Positions 10,717 through 20,763 of a stretch of DNA of 64,000 bases are shown here, one piece after another. The notes beneath the pieces are model-generated. The model did no database searches and was not told where the DNA came from. It was given only the letters and a program-made list of their open reading frames with translations. A program made the translations under genes and the position numbers. The stretch lies in NCBI GenBank assembly GCA_025403435.1, contig CM046327.1:15306218-15370217 (forward strand), read 5' to 3'. Numbering within the stretch: the first letter of the stretch is position 1; each line of letters opens with the position of its first letter. Source of the DNA: Artocarpus heterophyllus (Eukaryota; Streptophyta; Magnoliopsida; Rosales; Moraceae).

Positions 10717-11367
10717 ATGTCTACCTCCCAGTCCACGAAGAAAATAAAGAATGTCTGTGTCTTTTGTGGTTCCAGCTTTGGAAAAGATAAAGCTTATTTA
10801 GAAGCTGCAAATCACTTAGGGCAAGTCCTAGCATGCAAGAAGATTAACATAATCTATGGGGGTGGTAGTATAAAAATGATGGTAAATATGGCACTAGCAG
10901 CTAGGTCTAGCGACGCTACTGATGTAAGAATTTGGCCTCATATTCCAGTTGAAGGAAACCTTTGTAAGGAAGCCATAGGTAAGGGAGAAGGAGTCAGGAG
11001 TATCCCTAAAAATTTTAAAGACATAATCTATAATTCTGATGCTTTTATAGCATTACCTGGTGGTCTAGGTACTCTTGAGGAAATATTTATAGTTGCTTGT
11101 GGGCAATTGTTGGGCTTTTATTCCAAACCTTTGGGACTGCTGAACGTAAAGGGTTTTTATGACGGTCTTTTGAAATTTTTAGATTACGCTGTGGAAGAAA
11201 ACATCACTACAGAATCGGAGAGACAAATCTTTGTCACTGCTTCAACAGCTGAGGAATTGATAGATAAAATGCAAATAATACATCCAGAATCCGACACTGC
11301 AACATCCAAGCTTGAATGGGAAAGGGAAAGCCGGGAGCGGCCAATTGATTTGAATCTCCATCTGTAA
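10717..11367 (+). CDS. LOG-family protein (cytokinin riboside 5'-monophosphate phosphoribohydrolase-like) carried by retrotransposon copy 1
   Basis: 216 residues, full length for plant LOG proteins. The ATG at 10717 is chosen because the N-terminus then matches the family; the frame opens at 10678 just after a TAA. Visible landmarks are VCVFCGSS (13-20), YGGGS (47-51), SDAFIALPGGLGTLEE (107-122, the family's PGGxGTxxE motif) and a conserved C-terminal half (GLLNVKGFYDGLL, AxEL, KLEWE). LOG enzymes hydrolyse N6-substituted adenosine 5'-monophosphates to free cytokinin bases plus ribose 5-phosphate. Here the usual Arg-Lys pair upstream of SDAF reads Asn99-Phe100, and the glycines after YGGGS(V/I) are Lys and Val, so enzyme activity is doubtful. 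There are no introns, although plant LOG genes normally have several, which suggests capture through RNA. Transcription would come from the 5' LTR. The family assignment is firm; the activity is not. Confidence 0.92.
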   Translation: MSTSQSTKKIKNVCVFCGSSFGKDKAYLEAANHLGQVLACKKINIIYGGGSIKMMVNMALAARSSDATDVRIWPHIPVEGNLCKEAIGKGEGVRSIPKNFKDIIYNSDAFIALPGGLGTLEEIFIVACGQLLGFYSKPLGLLNVKGFYDGLLKFLDYAVEENITTESERQIFVTASTAEELIDKMQIIHPESDTATSKLEWERESRERPIDLNLHL

Positions 11368-11510
11368 TCTTTTTGTTTTATCTTTGGCATGTAGGCATGT
11401 GTGTCCGTATTTCGTGTGTTACGAATAACCGTTTGCCTTGTATTATGTGTTTCTTGTGGTACGTCGTTGTTCAATCTTTTAGATTCATTGAGCCTAATGC
11501 CGGGATGGCT

Positions 11511-11649
11511 GGATACGGAGTACTTGATGCTCTCGAAACGCATCCTTCTTAAGGTCCGATCTTTTGTTTATCGATGTTTTTGTATCCTCTAAGCATGCAT
11601 GATATGGATAGCTGGTATACGGAGTGCCTTGTACTCTCGAAACGTATCC
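11511..11649 (+). repeat. Duplicated hairpin motif in the 3' region of copy 1
   Basis: Two related blocks (11511-11545 and 11614-11649) each read roughly GGATACGGAGT, then a short loop, then CTCTCGAAACG(C/T)ATCC. The outer bases pair (GGATACG with CG(C/T)ATCC), so each can form a small stem-loop. Both are retained in the other two element copies. Confidence 0.5.
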
Positions 11650-12308
11650 GTATTATGTTTGTAATGTGTAATATTCTGTTAATATTGTGTGGAAGTACCA
11701 GAGTCAGTTATGGGGATATTCCATATGAAATATGAGTATATTATTTGGATTGAATGTTTGTGTCATGAGGATAGCTGTTTAATGAAAAATATGTCGGGTA
11801 TGTTTGCAACTCTAAGATTCCGTTTAATATCTCTATGAATAAGTTTAATGTATGGTTTTGAATATAAGTGTTTGTGATATATGTTTTATGATTATGTTTT
11901 AGTTTATTAGTTGAGGTATGAAATCAAATATATTTGACTTTTCCTTACTCAAAAAGGAAAAGGAAGCTAAAGATGAAGTATATAAAATTTCTCTGGCAAT
12001 CTCCTTAAATGTGATTGTAAATCACAGTCCATGGACAATGAAGGACTGGAATCATGATATGGTCAATATGTAGGCCTGATCAGATTCTTAGACTATTATA
12101 CGTTGTTATAAGTTGAAACTTGTCAAAAATACTCTCATTGAGGGATTTAGGAGTAAGATTTATTATGCAAGTAAATAAGTGGAGATACGATAACTTAAAT
12201 TTGGAGGACAAAAAACATTAACGGTTTAGACTCAGAATTGGAATCATAGTGGAATCATAATTTTTACTAGTATTGCTAGAATTGAAATTTCGAGGACGAA
12301 ATTTCTTT

Positions 12309-12322
12309 AAGGGGGGTAGAGC
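12309..12322 (+). other. Polypurine tract, copy 1
   Basis: AAGGGGGGTAGAGC directly abuts the TG of the 3' LTR. It is preceded by 'cgaggacgaaattt', a string also found in front of the polypurine tract of the chromovirus in this window. Confidence 0.9.
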
Positions 12323-14687
12323 TGTGACACCCGTTATTCTCTTAACGGGTATTGAGGTAATTAAATTAATTTTTAATGTATAAAAAAAAATTGCTTCATT
12401 TAAATTTATTTTATAATATTTATTTTTATCTATTTTTAAGTTTTCTAAAATTCTCCTATATTTATTTAGTATGATTACTAAAAAGCCTTAGAACTTCTAA
12501 TAAATCTAAAAAATGTCATATTGGCATTATGTGTGTTAAAGTCTTTAGATGAGACATAAGGATATCTTTTCCAACTACTCTTGACCCTCATTTTCTTTAT
12601 TTCCTCCGTGACATGCTTCAACATGTCTCCTCTATAATTGTTTCTATCACTTCTCTTCAAAGACTTCATCTTTTCTTCCTTTCTCTTCCACGGTTCCCAC
12701 ACTCTTCTTCTCATTTCTTTGCTGAAGCAAAATACTTAGAGAACTTCTTCAAGGCAGCCATAAAAATCAGCCACCATCACCTCCATTTGAGCAAGAATTT
12801 CAGTCATACCGAAGTAAAGGAACCTGTTTTGAAGCCATTTCAAGCTTCCAACTAACCATAATCCGAGGTTAGAATCTTATGAACAAATTTAGTCTTTCAT
12901 TTATAAATTTTCTTTTATACTAAAGGATTATTCAAATTTGCGTTCTTAAACCTAAGTATATGTTTGTTGCTATTTTGGAGCATATGTATGAAGTCTAAGT
13001 GTATATGCCCTAGACAAAAAAATTTATATTGTTAAACTTTGTAATACCCCTATGGGCAGTGGTTATTTCTTGAAATTCTAAGATTAAATTAAAATGAATT
13101 TTATGAATTGGTTTGCATATTTGAAAAGTAGCATCCTAGGCTTTCTAACGAGCTATCATAAACCTAAATCGGAGTTGTATTTTATTTTCTAAGAATTATT
13201 CAATTTTTGTATTGGAAACTAGTAAATCTGCCAGTTTGTTATGGTATACCAGCTGCTAACCTGAACCAAGAACCCATCTTTGCTCACCACCTAATTCTTT
13301 AATGTCTTGCAACCTTTCCAATATTATCCTAAGTGATTGATGAATCTTATTAGGGACTAAAACATATAGATTACTTGTTCACATTTTATATTGTGTTAAG
13401 ACAAAAATTGTTTACTGTGGTATTCAAAAGAGATTTATATAAAAGCTTTAATGGCATACTAGTAAGATAGGTTTACACATGATTTATTTATGAATGTAGT
13501 TGTATGTTGTGCTTTAGTTTTAATTGTCCTTATGCACGCCTTAGGATCAAGGGAGTATGGAGCTAACGTTAACTGATTCCAGGATTAAAAGATTGTTGAT
13601 AAGCTTGAAAGGTAGGGATTCTATTACTCATCTTTTGTGAGGTTTTTATAGAATTAAAATTGATTGTTTTGCCGCAATATATATATATATCTATGTTGAA
13701 CTGATATTATATGTGTATCACATATGAAACTGTGACATGGACTCGTCTTGTATTGTACGGCGAGGAACATAATGAATTGACACATGTTATAAATTGAGAA
13801 GCATGGTTAGGAAAATTAACTCTATTAATAATGATTTAATATAGAGAAATTGTGAGACATGAAAAGGGCGACGGTTACGTCCTTGGGCATGAATACCCTA
13901 AAAGGTAAAATAGGGGGAAGGTGATGACGCTTCCTTGGGTTGAAAGTCCCAGAACACACTGTACAGGAATTGATTTGGTGAGGACTCGGGGCTTGATGTC
14001 CCCTCACCGGAACACCCTTGGAATGTTTATAGGGTGATCAAGTGCGCCCATTTGGGTTTCGATGAGTTGAGTGATACTCAATTTAACATGGATACCTAGG
14101 AACAATGATGATTGGTAATATTTGTATAAATGTGTAATTATGACACTTGGTAATGATTAACTACGGTATCCATAAGATGTGATCATAATAAACCTCATAA
14201 TCTGGAATATGATGTGACTTACTAACCATGCAGATTTTAATGTGGTAATGATAAAAACCTAAAGGTGAGTAATGGCTTTCTCTATTGAGCATAGTGTTGC
14301 TCATACCCTTATGTTTATATCTTTTCAGGACTCACTAAATGTGAGGTGGCTACGAGAAATATAGTTGAGGAAGTGATGTAACTATATTACATTGGGACTG
14401 CTTCAATCGTTGAGAATGTTCTTCATGATAATGTAAGCATCAATTGTTACTTTCTGTGACTGTATTACAATGTGTTGAGGGTTAAAATGATGATGACAAC
14501 AGTTTATATTATTAAATTTAAGGTGCTACATTAAAACTGTGGTTTATTTGTCGTTTATATTTTTATTTTTGAGTTGAGAGTTTTCATTTAAGTCCCGGGC
14601 AAATTTTAATCTTTAAGGTTTTACTTTTATTATTTATTTTTATTTTATCTCATTAAAAACTGTTAACCCCCACATAGGGGCGTTACA
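12323..14687 (+). repeat. 3' LTR of copy 1
   Basis: 2,365 bp, the same length as the 5' LTR. No difference was found in the stretches compared. The following bases AATAT complete the target duplication. Confidence 0.95.
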
Positions 14688-14692
14688 AATAT

Positions 14693-15720
14693 TTAATAAA
14701 TAACTTACTTTAATTAAAACGAAATTTATTTTTATACATAATGATGTAAACAAAAACACAAAACAACAAAGAGAGAAAAAAAAACAAAAATGAAAAGAAA
14801 TAGAAAAAGAAAAAAAAGAAGTAAAATTAAAAATTTAAGTGTTTAAAAAGAGCACATGATTTTAAAAATACTATATGCTTAAATATTTTTAAAAGTGTAT
14901 TTACTTACATTAAAATAAAAATAGTGTTATTTAAAGCAATTTTCCTTTTAGTTTTTCATTTTTTGGATGCCTTCATATGTCGGTTAATGTCAATTATAGA
15001 GTGTTTGGTAACATTGGTTAAAATCAATTAGTTAAAAACACTATAATTTATAAAAACTTATACTATAATAACTAAAAGTTTTTTGTATGAACTGAAAATA
15101 CCAAATAAACGGTTAGTTATTCTTTTCGATGCCATTTATGAAGTTCATATATATTATATTATATATATATATATTTTGTGTATTTCCATAATAAGAAGTT
15201 ATGTGATTGTGGATTGATTTATGTATTGTCGTCATGTTTTTTATTTACATGTGTAATTTCTATACTAAGGAGTCATGTGAATTATGGATTGATTTATGTA
15301 TTAAATTATTGTCTTCATGCTACGCAATATATTATTTCACAAAAAAAAAAAAAAAAAAAAAAAAATCTAACGGTCTTCTACGGGCAATTTTCATCCTACC
15401 AAATGAATTCTTAAAAAAAAAAAAAAGAGAGAAACATGATTACATGACCAAACAACCCTTGCTAAGGTTCGAAATTACCAGATTGGGCAAGAAAAAAAAA
15501 CTTATTTTTAGTGAAGAATGAAAAGACCTGTCTTCGCAGTTGAATCCTCGGATTGGGTACATTGCACCTGAGACTTGTCGGGCATTTATGACAGTTCTGG
15601 CTAATGACAGAAAAAAAATCGTGGCCTAGATTTTCGGAATCCTTGCTTTTTGACTAACCAATATGGAAAGCGCATTTCTTTCTCATTTTTTTTTTCATAA
15701 AAAAGATTTTTTCTTAATTT
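14693..15720. other. AT-rich intergenic
   Basis: No gene seen. A decayed M1-type element is likely at about 14998-15125 ('gtgtttggtaacattggtt' to 'aaaataccaaataaac'). Poly(A) runs occur at about 15341-15365 and 15413-15426, and a TA repeat near 15155-15175. Confidence 0.45.
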
Positions 15721-16345
15721 TAAAATTAACCCTCAAGAATAGGGATTGTACATTTTGGCCCTCACAACATAAAATAGTACAAAATTGACCTCCCAACTTG
15801 TCAAAAGTTGTAATTTTAATACTTTTAACAATGAAACTTCAATTTTTAACCTTTTTAAACACTTGTTAATCATGTGGCTCGTATGTGACAATATGAGGGT
15901 TTTGAGTAGAGAAGAAAAATATATTTATAATTAAAGCAAAAAAATATTTGCAGTCTTTTTTTATTTTATTTGTCTATTTAAAGGATGTTTGGTAAGTTAG
16001 TTAGAATCAATTAATTCTAACTAATTACAGTATGAAGCTCTCAGTGACTATAGTAAAAAATAAAAAGTTATCAGAGTGTAAAGCTTTCAAATGCTACAGT
16101 TTTTTAATCAAAATTTTTCGTTCTAATTGATTTTCCAAACACTCTATTAGTTTTAATCTATTTTGTTTCCCTTTTTTAAGTAGATATGTGACCTCCACTT
16201 ACTAAAACCATTAAAAATTAAAGTTTCACTTATGAAAGTACTATAGTTGCAATTTTTGATAAGCTTGAGGGCAAATTTTGTCACATTTTAAACTATAGGG
16301 CTCAAAATGAAAAAACTCTTGTCCTCCGGGGGCCTAAACATAAAT
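15721..16345. mobile_element. Degenerate Mutator-like (MULE-like) inverted-repeat element with nested MITE
   Basis: The left 110 bp ('tttggccctcac...aattgacctcccaacttgtcaaaag...') is complementary to the right end ('...cttgagggcaaattttgtcaca...gggctcaaaatgaaaaa'). This 'ccctcaacttttaaaag' type of long inverted repeat is the same as at 18121-19352. An M1 MITE is nested at 15981-16148. No coding region remains. Confidence 0.55.
15981..16148. mobile_element. MITE-like element, family M1 (nested)
   Basis: Left end 'aaggatgtttggtaagtta', right end 'gattttccaaacactctatta', with the internal 'tgaagctctcagtgactatag' and 'gtaaagctttcaaatgctacag' blocks. Confidence 0.6.
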
Positions 16346-16455
16346 CAAACCTGTGGATAATATTTTAATTATTAACCAAAAAGCGGGAAAGTTCGAACGA
16401 CAAGCCAAAATAAAAACTTGTCTTCTTTATTCGCATTAGGGTTTCAGAGGACGCC

Positions 16456-19400
16456 ATGGACGGCGTTAGGGCAAGCTCTGGTTGGGTCGCAAGCCGCTCT
16501 TCTCACGTCGTCATCGATTCTTTAGGTTGGTCAATCTGCTTTTGCTTAAACGCCCGCATTTTTTTTGAAGCTTAAAGCTTAATTCAAGCCTTTCTTTGAG
16601 TTTCTGTGAACATAAATATGCAGGGATTGAGAAAGTTGTGGAAACTATCGATTCGATTCCTCAAGTGAAGTGGGATTTCGAAGGGATTCACTTTTTTGAT
16701 AATGGGCCTCTCACCGTTCAGTATCTCTTGGTCTTAGACGCTTTGAATTTCTGTTTTTGGCCTGGTATATATTTGTAATCATATGCATACACATATATAA
16801 AATTATAATCATGAGGGTGTTTTTTCCTTTATTTTTTCCCCTTTTGATAAGATATATCACGAGGTTTTGTTGCAGATGGAAATCTCCCATTGTTAGTCCC
16901 ATTTTTCTGGTTCTTAATTTTCTTTGTAATATTTTTTGGGGTCTGTTTTGTTTATGGGTTTGACCAGAATTTTATAATTTTGTGCGAGAAAACACTGTAT
17001 CAAAAAGTTTTGGTTCAAACTGCGAACTAAACATTGCATTTAAGGCAATCGCATGTTATATTTTTCCTAGGCCATACAGCCTATGGTACTATTGTTATAA
17101 TGTATTCCCAAGCAGCTTGGGAATTTGATAGCGTGTATAACTCTGTTTAAAGAATGGATTGTGACATTTTTCTTGCTCAAGGCATTTTCTTTTTTCAACT
17201 TTTTTCTTTTTCTCTAAGTTTTTCTTGCTGTGTGTATGTGTGTGTATATCTACTTAACTCTTTCTGTAATTTCTATGGTTTTCCTGCTGATTTTTTTTTG
17301 AATGATTGACTTTGTTTTTGTTGATTGTACTTGACAGACGCCGATCTAAGTTATGATCATTTAGCCTCAGGGCTGAGGGAAGCTCTAGAGAATGACAAGT
17401 CAGTTTTTGATGCTGATCGATTGCAGAAATTCAATGGTAATAGACCTACCAAATTCATCTTTCTTTGGCCGTACATACATATTGGTCTCTCATGCATGCA
17501 TTATGATGTTAAGAGAATTTGTTCATCTTTTGAGTCTTTTTTTTCCCCTTACTAAAGATGTATTTCAGAAACAAACGAAACTAGAGATGAACAAAAATCA
17601 TGTCCTGCACTAGGGCTTCTTATAGTTCAACTTGAAGGCTATGTAACCGACAAAACTCATCGCAAGTTCTCTGAATTCGCACGAATGTATGTAAATTGTC
17701 GGGACAAAGTAGAATTTACTAGCAATTGACTTAAAGGCTCGGTTGGTTTTAGCTGCAATCTGAAAATGGAGTTAATGCTATAATGGGATTAAATTGCACT
17801 GTTTTTGGGCCTGATCCTTATTGATCTGGTGTCGTTGTGCAGAAATGTATATATCTCATAATAGAAGTCAGAGAGCAAATTTGGCTATGCATTTCACAGA
17901 TTTAGCATATCCTCTTTCAAGAGTCATGGACTTTTTAAGCTGTTATATTAATTAGTAGACTATCGTTTTTATGGCAATCTCAGTTAGGTCACATTCTCAA
18001 TAAGACACCTCCAAGGCACCTGCAGAAATTTAACTTGAATGAGGGAGAAGGAGCTAACTGTGTAGATTTTTATAAACAAATTGTTTCTGCAGAGGGTTAT
18101 TTGTTGACATTTTTTTTAAAGGGTTATTAACAGCAGCGACCCCTGAACTTTGGGGTGTCCCCCACTTTACCCCTGAACTTTAAAAATCGTCACTTTGCCC
18201 CCTCAACTTTTAAAAGTTCTCATTTTGGCCCTTCCATCCATTTATATGCTAAAATTAACAGAGTTTTAGTCATGTGTAAGGCACATGGGATACTGAAAGT
18301 TTTCAACACCATCCATGTTCAGGGCTTAGGGTTCCTTTTTTCCATTTTCTCTCAAGTCTTCTCCACCATATATCTTCCAAAATCAATTTGTGTCTTCAAC
18401 CCCAGGTTCTAAGTTAGAAATTCCCAAAACTTTCTATTTACTTCTTTTGGTGGGCCTCTCACAATGCTATAGCCTGGATTCAATTAACTGCTGCAGTGGG
18501 GTCGGATTCATTTGGTAGTAGACCTTATTCAACAAAATCAGTCTGAAAAAAGGTTGAAACAAGCTCTAATTTGTGCGTGTGTGGATTGTATAGACAAGTG
18601 AACACCTCTTGGACCAATGCAAATCCGGGTAGAAGGTTTTATGGATGCCCAAGATATCAAGTAATATTTTTGTTTTTTCAGAGCTATGAATGAATTGTCT
18701 TTTTGTTCCCCATAATCTGTCAATTTGAGTTTATTAGGTTCTTATGTTTTTTGTGTTTATGCTGTTTTGAACAGTTGGCTTCTAATTTTTGAAGGCGAGT
18801 AAGCTTATTTTGTATAACAATATGTGTAACATAGTCTGTTCACTTTGAATTTCATTTTCTGATTTTTTTGGGTATTGTGGAATGATTTTTGTTTATATTG
18901 GCTGCAAGTTGTCTTTTGATTGGATTGATCCTCCAATGTGTGAGAGGGCCAAAAAAGTAATACCTGGTTTGTTGAGGAATTTGAACAATAAAGAAGATGA
19001 ATTACGCCTTAAAGATGAGGAGATAAAGAAGATGAATCTGCAGCAAAAAAACTTGTCTTCCCTAAGTCTCTCGTTTTTTCCCACAGATAAGGGAAAAAAA
19101 AGAAGTTACAGAGTAATCTCCCTACGCCCTGAACATGAATGATGTTGAAGACACCAAAATCTTTTTTTTGGCCTTTCAGTATCCCATGTGTCTTGCGCAT
19201 GACCAAAATTCCGTTAATTTTAACAGATAAATGGATAGAAGAAGCAAAGTGAGGACTTTTGAAAGTTGAGGGGGCAAAGTGACAATTTTTAAAGTTCAGG
19301 GGGCAAACTAGGGGGCACCCCAAAGTTCAATGGTCACCGGTGTTAATAACCCTTTTTTCAAATATTGTTCCCTATATTTGGTAACCTGCAAGCTTGTTTT

Positions 19401-20430
19401 GGAACGCTGTTCTTTCTTACATTTGGTAAATTGATAAGATCTCTTAATTTGGCAAGGTCCTCAGTTACGTGAGCTCTTAAAATGGCCTAGGCCACTTCCT
19501 TTAGAGGACGAACGAGTTCGGTTGCTGCATGAGGTGATTTTGAACTTTTTGATTATCTTGCTTCTAACTTTAATATTCTGCCTGGATCTAAAACAAATGC
19601 TATGCAATTGCAAAGGTTGGACTCGAACTGGAAAGAAGCTTTGATGGCAAAGCGTCCAATCTGGTGGAGTCCTGTGGAAAATCGGCTGCTAAGCTTGTAG
19701 CTCTTGTTGCACGTCACTTTCCCGGTATCCTTGTGATAAATGCCCCAAAAAATTCCTGTTCATCAGTTTCCACTTAAGCTTGAATTTTGACCTGTTCTTA
19801 TTAAAATTTTACAGGCTTTCGAGACCACTCACTCTACAAGGGACACCAGGTATTCTTGTACAAAAGAGCTCAAATATTTGCTGCAGATTTATGGGGTGCA
19901 TTCGAGGGTCGAGGTTATGGAGAATTTAATGACATGGGTTCACTTACTATAATGGCGGACTATATTGTCCCAGCTGTTCTTCAGAAGATTGGTGTGCTGA
20001 AATATAGTCCAACACTCACCAACAAAATTGAGGCTAAGAAGGAAATAATTCCAGGCAGTGAGGAAGAAGTTGAACTTCGAGCTTGCTCTATTTGTGCAGT
20101 GGAAAAAATAAGGGAGTTGGTCAGTATAAAGTCAGGGAAGCAGGTATAATAGACAATAATGTTTTTTGTTGCCAGCAGAAAGATTTCCTAGATGTTTGTT
20201 CTGATATAAGCTTGTTATTCAGAGATATATTTTTCTTATATAAACCTGGATTTTCAAGTTCTCTCCCTCGCTCTGTCATCTAGCCACTGTTGCTCTTTTC
20301 GCAACGTTCATTTTTATAATCTAATCTAATTGTTCAGGTACTTAGCGTGGAGCTAGATCTTTGGCTTTGGTCTTTCGGCATTCAGTTTCCGTCTCTGAAA
20401 CACCATCGAACGCTTTCGATATACTATTGA
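16456..20430 (+). CDS. QNG1: Queuosine 5'-phosphate N-glycosylase/hydrolase (Q salvage protein, DUF2419), seven exons
   Basis: Exons: 16456-16525, 16624-16764, 17338-17436, 19457-19533, 19616-19724, 19815-20143 and 20338-20430. All introns are GT-AG, phases agree, and the spliced frame is 918 nt (305 residues). The product matches the eukaryotic queuosine-salvage family, which releases queuine base from queuosine 5'-phosphate for reuse in tRNA wobble modification. The most diagnostic block is ADLWGAF at residues 189-195, followed by an F-x-D-x3-LT-x2-ADY-x-VP segment (203-218). Others are the FFDNGPLTVQYLLVLDALNFCFWPD region early on (about 49-71) and the YKGHQ-x-LYKRAQ segment (173-185). The length is a little below the human enzyme. 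The start ATG has a good context (acgccATGGAC). Intron 3 (2,020 nt) holds a Mutator-like element. Splice sites are predicted by eye; no frame damage was found. Confidence 0.9.
18121..19352. mobile_element. Mutator-like element inserted in QNG1 intron 3
   Basis: About 200-bp inverted repeats: the left starts GGGTTATTAACA and continues with the 'ccctgaactttggggtg' block, and the right end is its complement, finishing TTAATAACCC. The flanks TTTTTTTAAA (18111-18120) and TTTTTTCAAA (19353-19362) form an imperfect 10-bp target duplication, in the size range of MULEs. The interior carries a GRF zinc-finger gene instead of a transposase, so it is a cargo-bearing, non-autonomous element. Confidence 0.75.
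18560..19084 (+). pseudogene. GRF-type zinc-finger protein gene or remnant inside the MULE
   Basis: One exon (about 18568-18660) encodes C-V-C-G followed by TSWTNANPGRRFYGCPRY, the hallmark of the GRF zinc finger. It ends at a GT (18661). After an intron-like gap, a second segment (about 18890-19066) gives C-x5-DWIDPPMCERAKKVIPGLL and then a charged coiled-coil-like tail (KEDELRLKDEEIKK). The two parts together make the usual small plant GRF protein (zinc finger plus C-terminal coiled coil). No clear start codon was found and the acceptor is uncertain, so I list it as a probable fragment. Such proteins are frequent as plant transposon cargo; their role is unknown. Confidence 0.6.
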
Positions 20431-20763
20431 TTGCACCAGAACAGAGCGCCATTGTTGGTTGATGTTCTCTCCTATTAGATAGGACAATTGGGCATGACAA
20501 TCGTTAGATATGATTATTTTTATGCCGTCATGAAATGTGTTTTGATTTTGATTTTTTATCAGTAGCATTAAATGATAGCTATTCATTATTTATGTTTTGC
20601 CATTAGTACTCTGTGTTCAGTTGCTTATATAGAATGAAAATGATATCCAACAACAAAATCAGTTCCACTTTCTTATAGAATCAAAACACACTAGTCCCAA
20701 GAGTTAATGGTAGACAAAACGAGAATGTACATGATTTGTTTATTCAGTGCCCTTGGTGAGATT
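20431..20763. other. Convergent intergenic gap
   Basis: About 330 bp between the stop of QNG1 (plus) and the end of the minus-strand formamidase remnant. AT-rich, likely the two 3' UTRs. No separate feature is visible. Confidence 0.5.

Larger units (their letters stand above)
5699..14687 (+). mobile_element. Non-autonomous LTR retrotransposon carrying NABP-like and LOG-like genes, copy 1
   Basis: A complete 8,989-bp element with two 2,365-bp LTRs, both starting TGTGACACCC and ending GCGTTACA, flanked by the 5-bp target duplication AATAT (5694-5698 and 14688-14692). A tRNA-iMet-type primer site follows the left LTR and a polypurine tract precedes the right LTR. The 4.26-kb interior has no Gag, protease, reverse transcriptase, RNase H or integrase. 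It holds two ORFs of other origin: a carlavirus NABP-like Cys protein (9553) and a LOG-family protein (10717). The LTRs look identical by eye, so insertion was recent. Enzymes must be supplied in trans. The chromovirus at 50260-64000, whose LTR shares termini and 3' half, is the obvious candidate relative. Confidence 0.95.

Noticed and set aside
11184..11543. 119-residue minus-strand frame overlapping the 3' end of the LOG-like ORF
   Set aside because: It is an antisense shadow of the LOG coding region.
16596..17613. Separate small ORFs within the QNG1 locus
   Set aside because: They are exons 2 and 3 read through into introns, and are replaced by the spliced model.
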